The notes under the pieces are model-generated. The model had not been told where the DNA came from. It saw only the letters and a program-made list of their open reading frames with translations, and did no database searches. This document shows, piece by piece, positions 49,995-59,900 of a stretch of DNA of 64,000 nucleotides (positions within the stretch are counted from its first letter, which is position 1; each line of letters begins with the position of its first letter). Origin of the DNA: Phytomonas francai (lineage: Eukaryota; Euglenozoa; Kinetoplastea; Trypanosomatida; Trypanosomatidae); assembly GCA_001766655.1 (NCBI GenBank), contig MJCC01000002.1, forward strand, positions 60,827-124,826, in the 5' to 3' direction. The translations under genes and the position numbers were made by a program.

Positions 49995-50896
49995 GTTGGA
50001 ATTAAAAAATGTCGAAGTGCTCTTTTCCTTCTGCCCAATTTGTTTCCCTTATCGGAATGACAGCCGATATTCAAGAGGCTACGATCTCGAACGAACCCCA
50101 AAAGAGTAAAATAAATGCACTGAAAATTACTCTAAATACCCACTCAATTCACAGGGCAAAGAGGATAGGGTGCTCACTCAGATAGTTTGAAGAAGGATAA
50201 AGCTAAAAGTAAATATACCCTTCTGTGCGCTTTTTTTAAGAAGTTTTGACTCACGCTAAAGGTACCCTTTTATTTTCGAAATCACCAAACGATAAGTAAA
50301 TAGATAAAAACAAAAACAAACACCTTGGAAGGGGGGGGGGGGAATAGGGTTCATTATACCTCCATAATCCCGAAGGAGATGAAAAATGAACAGGTGAAAC
50401 CAACAACAACAAAAGGTATGATTATGGGGGTATTTTAGCAGAAATGTGTCACACCGTGTTACTTCATAGCATAAAAAAGAAACTAAAATTAAGTTCATTT
50501 TCATAATCATGATGAACAACAGAGAAAAAGTTTCCACTATGTGTTGGGGTTCAAAGATAATTATAAGTTGGATACCAACACCCTTCTTTCATTTTGAAAC
50601 CAACACATGTTTTTAATATATTTTAGTTATTATTTACCCGTTTAGGTGCTCGAAGCGGAGTATTAAGAACTCGAAGCGGGATACTATCGATTTGTTCCAA
50701 GTACACAAAAAATGTCGTCTAGCTACCTACACGCACAGGGAAGTAAAAATACCCCTAACACCACACAGTAATAAATGGATTCCAAACGCACCGAAACGAA
50801 TCCAAATAATTTTGCACGTGCACGCAGATGGAATTGTCGTTTTATACTTCACTTTTCCTTCCGAGATAATCTCGGCAAAGAAGGAAGAAAATGAGA
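49995..50896. other. Intergenic spacer with a poly-C tract
   Basis: A 12-base C-run on the transcribed strand at 50331-50342 lies about 340 bases upstream of paralog 2. A plus-strand ORF at 50692-50940 is on the silent strand and not recognised. Confidence 0.5.
50331..50342 (-). promoter_or_regulatory. Poly-C polypyrimidine tract upstream of exonuclease paralog 2
   Basis: Twelve C in a row on the transcribed strand, a candidate polypyrimidine tract for trans-splicing of the downstream mRNA. The acceptor AG was not determined. Confidence 0.4.
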
Positions 50897-52078
50897 TCAA
50901 TTGGAAATACCGTGTCTATGTGCGGGAAAATACCATCTAAGTACTAGAATCTGAAGACCAAAAAGAAATACTATACTACACACTACCTTAATCCACCACC
51001 ACCACCACCGTTGTGAGGCACGCATTGCGCGCCGGTGGAGCAGAACAGCTTTATTGTTCTTGAAAGAGCTCGGGTGCTTCGCACGGTATTCCATGATTTC
51101 TGCGCGGTGTGTCTTTCCAAAGGTAAAGTAGAGCTGTCCAAAGCACTTTTTCGCAATATCATCCACAACATCGCGGTCGACTTGACCACTCCCTTCTTGG
51201 CGCCTGTAGAGTGGGTATCCCTCGAGGTGGTAATGAAGCTTGTCCTCCAAGGGAAGAGCTACGAGAAAGTCAAATACACACCCCGCCTTCATCATCGCAA
51301 TGGCCAGCCGTGCGATATTGTAGGCGTCGTCAAAACCGCAGTGCGGACGCCCTTCAAACCTCAGTCCCATACGGGACAGCATTGCGTCTAGTTTCATGGG
51401 GGTCCCATGATTAAAGAACCTAGAAAAGGTAGTACGAATGTCCAGGTACTCAAAAAAAATACTAGGGAGACTGACATGATCACGCAGCACGTGGTACTCG
51501 TAGAAGAACTTCTTGAAATCCCACGGGCCATCCGCGGCGAAGATCACCTTCGCCCCTCGCGGGATCGTCGCCAGGTACCACTTCTCGAAGCGTTTAATTG
51601 CCTCCGTGATGTCCGGTGCGCCGTCGACGTCCTCCTGGCGGATACCCGTCAGATTCTTGCAAAACTCTGTCAGGATGGGGTTCCGCCATGGCTTGATATA
51701 GGTCTGGAAGGAGCGTTTTTTGTCGACAAGCCCACGCCGAACGTCAATGAGCACCGCGGGCAGTTCAATCACCTCATGCGGGTAGCTCTGGTGGTTATCC
51801 TCGCAGGTCGCCTCCACATCGACGACGATGAGGTAGTCAAACAACTGCTGGTCAAAGGGGTCCTCGCCGTCGAAGGTGTGCTGTGCGGGGCGGTTCTGAC
51901 GTTCGTTGCCGCGCGAGGACAGGTACGACGGATCGCGGTCTTTTCCACTACGCGGATGTTTGCTGGCCCCTTTGGAGTGCCCGAGGTAGCCATTGCGTGA
52001 TTTATTCGTGAAAATGTTCGCACGCTTTTCTTTATTGGCGGCTTTTTGGGCCTTTCCTCTTTTGTTATGACTGGACAT
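50897..52078 (-). CDS. ERI1-like DEDDh 3'-5' exonuclease, paralog 3, membrane-anchored
   Basis: A 393-residue protein. Catalytic residues: D87 and E89 (LIVVDVEATCED), D187 (FAADGPWDFKKF), and H246 and D251 (RPHCGFDDAYNIARL). The first 70 residues are basic and hydrophilic. After the nuclease core (about 80-280) and an 80-residue linker, the C-terminus has five Trp in a row (358-362) and then one hydrophobic helix (IKVVCSIVFLFGLQILVLRWYF, about 363-384) ending in a short basic tail. This is a tail-anchor layout that would place the nuclease on the cytosolic face of an organelle or the ER. The Trp run is encoded by a CCA trinucleotide repeat (plus strand, 50995-51009). Confidence 0.9.
   Translation of the reverse strand: MSSHNKRGKAQKAANKEKRANIFTNKSRNGYLGHSKGASKHPRSGKDRDPSYLSSRGNERQNRPAQHTFDGEDPFDQQLFDYLIVVDVEATCEDNHQSYPHEVIELPAVLIDVRRGLVDKKRSFQTYIKPWRNPILTEFCKNLTGIRQEDVDGAPDITEAIKRFEKWYLATIPRGAKVIFAADGPWDFKKFFYEYHVLRDHVSLPSIFFEYLDIRTTFSRFFNHGTPMKLDAMLSRMGLRFEGRPHCGFDDAYNIARLAIAMMKAGCVFDFLVALPLEDKLHYHLEGYPLYRRQEGSGQVDRDVVDDIAKKCFGQLYFTFGKTHRAEIMEYRAKHPSSFKNNKAVLLHRRAMRASQRWWWWWIKVVCSIVFLFGLQILVLRWYFPAHRHGISN
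50995..51009. repeat. (CCA)n repeat encoding a Trp run
   Basis: Five CCA units (TGG on the coding strand) inside exonuclease paralog 3, immediately before its hydrophobic anchor. Confidence 0.85.
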
Positions 52079-52387
52079 CTGGGGTACACCAGACTCAGAT
52101 TTGATTTTTTGCTAAGACGAGAGAAAAGGAAGAAGGAACGCACGAATGCTTTGGGACTATTTTCTCAGAATTTTTTCTATTGGTATCTTCACGTTTAAGT
52201 CGGTAGGACAGGTGTATGTATGCAACGAGCTGCTCTCATTGCACTACTTACTCATTATGTACACAATTGAACAAGGTTGACGATATAAAAGCACGAGAGG
52301 TGATGTCATGTGAGACGCACACCTGAAATAATGCTGAAAAAAAATCACATAGTCAAATGGAAAAAATAAAAATGCTCCCTATAAGCA
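52079..52387. other. Short intergenic spacer
   Basis: No gene seen. Confidence 0.5.
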
Positions 52388-55030
52388 TCAAAACTCTGAA
52401 GAAATAGGCATCGTACCGACATCTTTCTTCTCGCCGAACGCGTTCCGCACGGAGAGTAAAAAACAACGATCATACAACGCCCGCAGCGTCATACGCATTT
52501 GCAGAGGATGGGCACGACACGTTCTGTCGTGATTTTGAATTATACGTGATAGAGACGATATCTCATTTTCAGTATGGATTTCCAGCGCTCCCTCACCGAT
52601 AGGCAGATGTCTCAGCACGAGCTGTGCGTCTGATGAATCCCAGTCCGAGGAGGAATGGGGTTCATCGACATGCACGACCGATGCTTCTGTACCTTGGAGC
52701 CCGCCTTCTCTGGTTGGGGTACTTTCATAACCCTCCTCCCGCGCGAGCATGATTCGCTTCAGAACGCGGACTGCGAGGTACACCAGATCGTACGCGCGGA
52801 CGGTGGTGAGAACCGCGGCCACGACGCTGGGGAGGGGAATCGCGTCGGCGAGCCGCCGGATATCACTCCCGCGCGGCAAAAACCAGTTCGCGCCGAGCGC
52901 GAGGAAAAGCGGGACGGTCGTCGGGGACGCCTGGAGCGTCGGACAGCGCTCGAGCAGAAACCGCACGGACCCGGCGTAGCCATTCGCGATGGCGTAGTAG
53001 AGCGCGGTGCACTCGGCGTCGTCGGCGTAGTGCGGGTCGGCGCCCGCGTCGAGCAGCATCCGGACGACCTCGACCGGGTCCGCGTTCGGCGTGTTCACCG
53101 CGCACAAAAGGGGGGTCCAGCAGAAGCCGGGGCTCACGGCGGGCTCGACCATCGCGCAGTTCACGATCGTCGCCGCGCCGCGCCGGAGCAGCATCCGGAC
53201 GCAGCGCGCGTTGCCGTGGTAGCAGGCGTGGTGCAGGGTGAGGTCGTCGATGGAGGCCGAGGGCGGGGGCAGCGCCGTGGAAGACCCCCCCGCCTCGCCC
53301 AAAGACGACCCCGCGCCCCGCCTCCCCCCCCCGCAGGCCCGGCGAAAGAGGATCGGGAAGGCCCCGCAGGCGTCGGCGATGGCGTTGAACATATTGCGCG
53401 CCATCCCAACGATCACCCACAGCCCCGTCTCCTGGGATAGGGGGTAGCTCGCGAGATGGAAGTCGGAGGGCGCGCCCTCCGGCAAATTCGCCCCCCTCTC
53501 GAGATTCGCGATCGAGGGGGCTCTGCTGAACGGCCTCGAGCCATCGCGCGCCCGTTGGACTGAGCCCCGGGCGGATGGCGGGGGGTTCAGCACCAGAACG
53601 TACACCTCCCCAGGGGTTTCCGTCAGGGCGACGAGGTAATCGCCCGCGGTGGCGTCCGGCCGACGTGCGAACATCCACCGCCAGTACTCGAACGGCTTGG
53701 TCAGGCATAAGAACCCCCCACGGACGCACTGCCCGAGGTTCTCTTCCAGCACGACGAGCGGCCCCCACACCTTAAGGAGCTTGTTCAGAGAGAAGATGGA
53801 GACCACCCCACAGTTTTGGTAGTTGACCACCTCGATGACCGGATCCCATAGCCATTCCTGCACGAGCTTCGGTAGCAGGGCCTCTTTAAAGAGCTCCGCC
53901 TCGCACGCCGGTTCGATCCCGACCACAGCTGACCACATTCGCTGAATCGAGATATCGTTTAACTTAGTCATGCCCCCGTCGGATGGTCCATCGGTTTGCG
54001 TAGTACCATCTTCGTTTGAGCTCCTTGACTTGGCGTCAAGATACCAGCGTATGTGGGCAAAGTGGACCTGTAAATCCGCATGCACGCCGCACAGGGCCGC
54101 CGCCAGGTCGTACGGCATGTCATCGAAGAGGGGTTTGCACGCGAGTGCATCGGAAATTATTTCCTGCAATATAGCCTCCGTACTCGGCTCCGGAGCCACA
54201 GTTCCCACGACGTTGGAGCCTCTTTTCGATCGTCTTCGATTCTTGTCGCCAGTAGCTGCCTTGGACTTGCAGCTGTCAATAGTGGCAGTACCGTTCGCTT
54301 CGGTTTTGGAGGCATCCAATGACTTATTTGCATCTGCCCGGGCAGATACCACATGACATTGGTAAGCCTTCAGGGCGACTAGGCCTTTTTCGAGGAGTTC
54401 AGATAAAAAGGACATGAGAGTATGGAGTATGCGGTTGCGACTAACCTCCGCAAGAAAATCATATTCGGCTTCCGAAGAGACTATTTCCATAAAGAAGCAG
54501 TGAATTTTCTTCAGGATTGGGAAAATCTGTATCGACAACACTCCACACTCAGTGCACAGATGATCGAGTTGGGTAGTCAAATTGAGTGTCTGCCCAAGAA
54601 GGGTCCCCGAGATCCTCTCAAGATCTGAGACCATTGGTAATAGCAGCTCTCGGTTCGCCACATACTCCCGTAAAAGAAGAACGAACTCCTGGGGGTCTAA
54701 AGGAACCCCATCTAGAATTTCGGTAGTAATACAGTGCAGTTCTTCAGCAATCTGTTTTGCCTGTTGAGCATCGTGAGCCGCAGAAGCTAAATTAGAGACC
54801 AGAGCATAAAGCTTGGGATGGCTCGCCTTATCCGCACTACACACTGCACGGGCAATAGCACGGATATGTGGTGGAACGAACTGCTCTTTTTTATATGAAA
54901 ACGATTGGGTTTCATCCGGTAAGTCATCGGAAGGGCCGTTAGGCATAGTGCTCATGTGAGGCTCCTTTTCTTTACTTCCTTTTTGAGTACCCCCTGCGGT
55001 AAGGCCGGTTCTACTATGTTCCACTACCAA
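52388..55030 (-). CDS. Ankyrin-repeat protein
   Basis: An 880-residue protein. Three or so ankyrin repeats lie at about 590-715 (LTLHHACYHGNARCVRMLLRRGA, TPLLCAVNTP..DPVEVVRMLLDAGADPHYAD, TALYYAIANGYAGSVRFLLERCP), a protein-binding surface. The N-terminal 250 residues are helical (HIRAIARAVCSADKASHPKLYALVSNLASAAHDAQQAKQIAEEL... REYVANRELLLPMVSDL). A Lys/Arg-rich patch (KNRRRSKRGS, near 265) may be a nuclear signal. The region 370-500 looks folded but is not recognised. The repeats sit in a GC-rich island. No enzymatic domain was found. Confidence 0.8.
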   Translation of the reverse strand: MVVEHSRTGLTAGGTQKGSKEKEPHMSTMPNGPSDDLPDETQSFSYKKEQFVPPHIRAIARAVCSADKASHPKLYALVSNLASAAHDAQQAKQIAEELHCITTEILDGVPLDPQEFVLLLREYVANRELLLPMVSDLERISGTLLGQTLNLTTQLDHLCTECGVLSIQIFPILKKIHCFFMEIVSSEAEYDFLAEVSRNRILHTLMSFLSELLEKGLVALKAYQCHVVSARADANKSLDASKTEANGTATIDSCKSKAATGDKNRRRSKRGSNVVGTVAPEPSTEAILQEIISDALACKPLFDDMPYDLAAALCGVHADLQVHFAHIRWYLDAKSRSSNEDGTTQTDGPSDGGMTKLNDISIQRMWSAVVGIEPACEAELFKEALLPKLVQEWLWDPVIEVVNYQNCGVVSIFSLNKLLKVWGPLVVLEENLGQCVRGGFLCLTKPFEYWRWMFARRPDATAGDYLVALTETPGEVYVLVLNPPPSARGSVQRARDGSRPFSRAPSIANLERGANLPEGAPSDFHLASYPLSQETGLWVIVGMARNMFNAIADACGAFPILFRRACGGGRRGAGSSLGEAGGSSTALPPPSASIDDLTLHHACYHGNARCVRMLLRRGAATIVNCAMVEPAVSPGFCWTPLLCAVNTPNADPVEVVRMLLDAGADPHYADDAECTALYYAIANGYAGSVRFLLERCPTLQASPTTVPLFLALGANWFLPRGSDIRRLADAIPLPSVVAAVLTTVRAYDLVYLAVRVLKRIMLAREEGYESTPTREGGLQGTEASVVHVDEPHSSSDWDSSDAQLVLRHLPIGEGALEIHTENEISSLSRIIQNHDRTCRAHPLQMRMTLRALYDRCFLLSVRNAFGEKKDVGTMPISSEF

Positions 55031-55448
55031 CGCACCTAATTTCTGGTATTTACTAAAGCGAAGAGGGATGGGAAGTAGGTAAAAAAAAAGGGTGGGAAGA
55101 CATCATCTCAACATGAAAACATAGATTGGTGCAAGGAGGAGGGGGGAGGGGATAAAATCTGGAGCGTAATGCCTTGCCTGTTTTCATTGCATTGAGAACC
55201 AAACGTCGTTCTCATTTCACTTCTTTACATTACCCATACCCGCAAAGGGAGGGGAGGAGGGGGGGGGAGGGGGAGAGAATGGTTTTATACAGGTACATAT
55301 TCCACAAAATAGCTAACCATTATTACGAATATTGTACACGTTTTTGAGGCAGCCGTGATCCGCATTAAAAAGGAGTGAAGGAAGAATGAAACCGCGTCAC
55401 GGAGACCTGGCACAACACTATGGCGGAATTCTTTCGTCATAGCTCCCT
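55031..55448. other. Intergenic spacer with a C/T tract
   Basis: On the transcribed strand 55246-55276 is an almost pure C/T tract, a likely polypyrimidine signal for the ankyrin gene about 220 bases downstream. No gene. Confidence 0.5.
55246..55276 (-). promoter_or_regulatory. Long polypyrimidine tract upstream of the ankyrin gene
   Basis: Uninterrupted C/T run on the transcribed strand; expected position for a trans-splicing signal. Confidence 0.5.
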
Positions 55449-56684
55449 CTATTCTTTTGGTAAACACTTGCTCTGCTTCCAATGGTGCTCGGAATAGGGC
55501 TTCCGTTTGATGGTTTTGCTGTTTACACTATCCCACACTAAGCGCCTTCCAGCAGGCTGGGCCGCCTCTACACGGCGCTGCAGGAGGCAGATAGGCGGCA
55601 GCGGGTCGAGCTTAACCCCACCCCCACTTCGCCTCTCCGACGCCATCCCGAGCGGCGCGAGCTGCGTCCTGAAAACAGCAGGCCCCGAAGTGGCGGGGAA
55701 AGACTCCCCCGGTGAAGTGCCTGTATTTCTAATTGCGCGGCGCCTCCTTGCTTTTGGCGGCGTTTGGGATGAGGTTATGTACATCGCGTCGTAGCCGAGC
55801 TCACGCCACTGCGCTAGCATATCCTCCGATGGCTGGGACAGCGCGTGCGAGGAGGATGTGGATAGAGCTGCCCGCGATGAGGTGAGCCCAGCGGGGTTGT
55901 CGGATTTACTGTCCTCGTGTACCACATCCTCGTTGTTGCGAGAAGAAGAAAAGGGCTCGACCGGCGGCCCGGGATCCGCCATGACTTCTGTAATTTCGTT
56001 GGTCTCTGTGAGGAAAACCATCGCATTAGCCGTTTCGGGTGGCCATACGGTTCGCTGTTTTACCGAGGATGACGCGACCACCAGCGACGGACTCTCTAGA
56101 TCCGACGGCTGGAGGTCGTGAGAGGATCCCTTTTGCATGTAGTCTACCATCTCCTTGAGTTGTCCCTTAATTAGTGCTGCGGGGATGTATTGCAGCATAT
56201 TGTGGCCGATCAAGCGATCCGCGGGCGGGTCTGCGGCAATCCGTCGCATCGCCTTCAGCCGACAGGCCACCGCCCTCTGAAAGAGCTCTTCAACCAAATC
56301 AAACTTACGCTTTGATGTTTCCCGCTTTTCGGCACACCTCTGCAGCTTTTCACGGCGCTTTTGAATCTCCGAGTGCTTGTTTGTGGATCTTCTCCTTCGC
56401 AGAGCGGTGCCGCCATTATCTTGTCCATCAATTTGTTTCACATTCAAAAAATTTTCTTCAGTCATCCATTCCAGAATCTGATTACTGTAAGACGTGTATG
56501 TTTTTTTCAGATCACCGTCTTGATAATCGTAACCAAATTCTTTGAGGTTCTGCTTTCCATCCACAGAGGTTTCCTGCGACTTGTCCGACATATCATCGTC
56601 GATACAAATTGCAGCTTGCTCGCGTCGGGCACTGACTGGATTTTCCACAGTTGCTCCATCATGGCTTTCACTCCCTTCCATCAA
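55449..56684 (-). CDS. Unknown charged protein
   Basis: A 411-residue ORF, no family recognised. A helical, very basic segment spans about 95-150 (LRRRRSTNKHSEIQKRREKLQRCAEKRETSKRKFDLVEELFQRAVACRLKAMRRI), probably coiled coil. An amphipathic segment follows (LIGHNMLQYIPAALIKGQLKEMVDYM). The rest is Ser/Pro-rich. A motif-like stretch near 290-305 (DMLAQWRELGYDAMYITS) may be conserved. The gene lies between the XPB helicase and the ankyrin gene and is oriented like them. Confidence 0.65.
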   Translation of the reverse strand: MMEGSESHDGATVENPVSARREQAAICIDDDMSDKSQETSVDGKQNLKEFGYDYQDGDLKKTYTSYSNQILEWMTEENFLNVKQIDGQDNGGTALRRRRSTNKHSEIQKRREKLQRCAEKRETSKRKFDLVEELFQRAVACRLKAMRRIAADPPADRLIGHNMLQYIPAALIKGQLKEMVDYMQKGSSHDLQPSDLESPSLVVASSSVKQRTVWPPETANAMVFLTETNEITEVMADPGPPVEPFSSSRNNEDVVHEDSKSDNPAGLTSSRAALSTSSSHALSQPSEDMLAQWRELGYDAMYITSSQTPPKARRRRAIRNTGTSPGESFPATSGPAVFRTQLAPLGMASERRSGGGVKLDPLPPICLLQRRVEAAQPAGRRLVWDSVNSKTIKRKPYSEHHWKQSKCLPKE

Positions 56685-56913
56685 CTAGTTTTCCCTTCAA
56701 TGTATAGACTAAAAAATAAGCCTAAACTAACTCCTTCTCCCAGGGATGGGAGGGGGAGAGAGAGAGAGAGAGAAAGGTTGAAAATGTTTAAAGAACATCC
56801 ACACAGCATATCCTACTTCATTTGGCGGTTTCCTAAATGATAAAGGACGTGAAAGTTGAAATTCGTTTTTAAAATTCAGTCTCCTCGCTGGATGTACCGA
56901 TCACCCCAATTCT

Positions 56914-59900
56914 TTATTCTTCTCTCTCTACGGTTTCCGACTCATCGGCGCAGCCCTCCCATTCTTCTCGCGTTGGGTAGCGTACTCCATTTCTAAGTTG
57001 TTCAAGCGCAAAGGCTTCACAAGGCCCACCTAAGCAGGTATGGGGCTGCCGAAGCTGCTGGAAGGTAATGCGGCGCACCGCCTCCGGAATTTCGTCGCAA
57101 CCTTCGCCGATGGTAACGGTTCCGAAAGAAATGGGGGCATCCGCGCTGCTAAACTGGACATGCCAGCTCTCCGAAACTCGCACCGTGCGGCCGCCGAGCA
57201 TCCCCGGCGGCGGCGGCCGCGGCGCCTCGCTGCCGAGCACGTCCGCGCCGTCCAGGCGGCACCCGTCCTGTCCGCGGTCGAAGGCGTACTGGATGCGGCG
57301 CGAGGCCGCGGGGGCGAAGGGGGTCCACCAATGCCCCGCATACGCGACCGGCCCTTCCTCCGCGGCCGGGATCTGGGCCTCCTCGGGCGGCGGCACCTGG
57401 TACCACCACCGCGGCGCCCCCACGCAGCACCGCCGCCCGCCCACCCGCTCGAACGCGCGCAGGACGGCCGCGCCGCGCAGGACGCGGTAGGCGAAGCCCT
57501 GGTCACGCAGCCAGCTCTGCCGCCCGTAGCTGACCCGCACCTCGTGCGTGTCCTGCGAGACGAGGGTGTAGAAGTAGGCGCAGGTGTTGTCCAGGGAGGG
57601 GGGCTTCGGGCGCAGGATGCGGCCGAGCCGCTGCGCCTCCTGCCGCCGTGAGGCCCCGAGGCCGGAGATCTGGATGATCACCGAGGCACAGGGCAGGTCG
57701 AGCGCGACGTCGCCGACCCGGGTCAGAATGATCGCGTTCACCTGGTCCGAGTGCTGAAAGTACTGGAGCAGGTTCTCCCGCTCGGACTCGCTCGTCTCAC
57801 GGTCCATGAAGGGGAGGTGGAGGTGGTGGGCGTAGTAGCGGACGTCGGCGAGGTAGTCGCAGAAGATGATGATTTTATCGGGCGGCGAGCGGTTCCGGTG
57901 GAACTCGAGCAATGCTTGCGTGCACCACAGCTTATAGGGGTTGCTAATCGCGATGCTGCGCACCAAGGCGTGTAGGCTGCTACCGCTCGCATGCTGACGA
58001 CGTCTTTTTCGATGAGCCCTGCCATTCGCCTCCCCTAGCTCGTCCTCGTCGTCCAAGTCAGCGTCTATTTCGTTGGTATCGGAACCTTTGGGCTTGTTCG
58101 AGGTAGCCATCGTGGCGTGAACATACTCTGTGAAAAACGAGGCCGGCATGGGGCACTGCACCTCCGCACACTCCATCTTTGCCAGAAAACCAGCCCGTGT
58201 AAGCTCCAGCCAGTTTGCTTCATAAAGTTTGGGTCCGACGAGGTGGCGCAGGTTCGCGATCTTGTCGTCCTCGCGCAAGAGGGTGGCGCTTAATCCCAAG
58301 ACACATTTGTACCGAATCTTATTGAGCACTTCTTGAAAGTGACGCGCGAGGGCTGTGTGGACCTCGTCCAGCAGCAGCAATCCCCAGGTGTTGTTCTCCA
58401 CCATGCTGATGATCATCTCGGACTCTTTTGCCGTCAGCCCGGTTGAAAGCCCACGCTTGGCAATCAACATGCTGTAGGTCGTGATGAAGACCGCCCCGGG
58501 CTTCTGTTTTAATTTCGCGGTGCATACCGTGACATCCTCCTCGCGAAGATTCGTCCAGCGCAGGAACTCGCGCTGCCACTGAAAAACGGACATGTTGTTG
58601 ATGCACAACACGATGGTGCGCTTCTTCATGGTAACTGCCGCGCCGATCCCCGTCAAAGTCTTACCTGCGCCACAGGGCAGCACTATAACACCCTGGTGCG
58701 CCTTGTTCCCACGGCGGAACCGCTCCAGGCTTGCCACCTGATACGCGCGCAGGCGAACCTGGCTTGTAAAGGTCAGGTCTTCTACGTGCAGCGTCGTGTC
58801 CTGCAGGTAATCATAAAAACAATCCGCACGCACGCCAAAATAGACAAACAATCGCTCTTTTAGCTCTCTTAGCTTACCGTGCTTCACTTGGCTCTTGTAC
58901 ACAAGACGGGTTGGGCGGGGGCGAGGACCATTACGCCTTAAATCTTTTTCCGGTGTTCTTGAAGAGTCACCCGCATAGGGTGGGATAGAGGCAAAGAGTC
59001 GCCGAAGCGCGGCTGGTCGTCCAGCCTCGGGTAAATTTGCCTCCTCGACACTCCGATCCACATCCGAGAGTACCCACCGCGTCGTACTGTGTAATGCAAT
59101 GGGCTCCAGGTACTCTTTCAACTCCCCCACGACCATCTCCAGGTGCTGCCGATTGGTTGATACAAGGAAGTAGAAGAGCGCTTCCTCATCTCTTCCGGTG
59201 TCCTCGGGGCCAATGTGTGCGCCGGCGGTCGAAATAGCTTGGGATGGCGCGCCCCTAAAGCGTCTCAGCCGTGGCTGCAGCACAATCTGCATTTTTGATG
59301 AGTTTTCTTCCTCAACAAGCATATCTGTAATAAGGGAGGGTAGCGGGCGCGGCGTCCACCTCGCAGGCTCTTTCAATGCAAGGGCTACTAAAGGTGTTGT
59401 AGTATAGAAGATACTTGGCAACTGTTGCCCATTCGAGTCCTTGGCACAGAGACCCTTCTCACAGTCAGGTTTACTTACCTTTAGCGAAAGAACACGGGGG
59501 CGGTGCCCAGCGACCGGAGCGTCAGCTGATGAGGAGACCTTTGCCGTATCCACACAATTTTTCTCACCCACGCGATCACGGTCGGAAGGCTGCACAGACT
59601 CTGCCAGCGACCTTTGTCGTGGATCCCCAGCACCTGGAAGCTGAGGCTTACGTTCATTCGCTGCGTTCAGACACGACGGGAATTGCCTCCAGTAGGCTAT
59701 TCTTAGATCCTCCGCCTCCACCGCATCCACGCTTCTGCTGTCGTTCTTTTCCATCTCACCGTCAGGCCCATCGCGTCGCGAGAAGGTGGGTGAATTGACC
59801 CATGCTTCGAGATCCGACAGCTTGTGGAGGTCGAGTGGGAACTCACCTGTATCGTCAATACGGCAATAGTGTAGAACGTTGCGAATCATATCACAGGTGT

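Noticed and set aside
53900..53930. CCGGTTCGATCCCGACC resembling a tRNA T-arm
   Set aside because: Lies inside the ankyrin-gene coding sequence and has no cloverleaf context.
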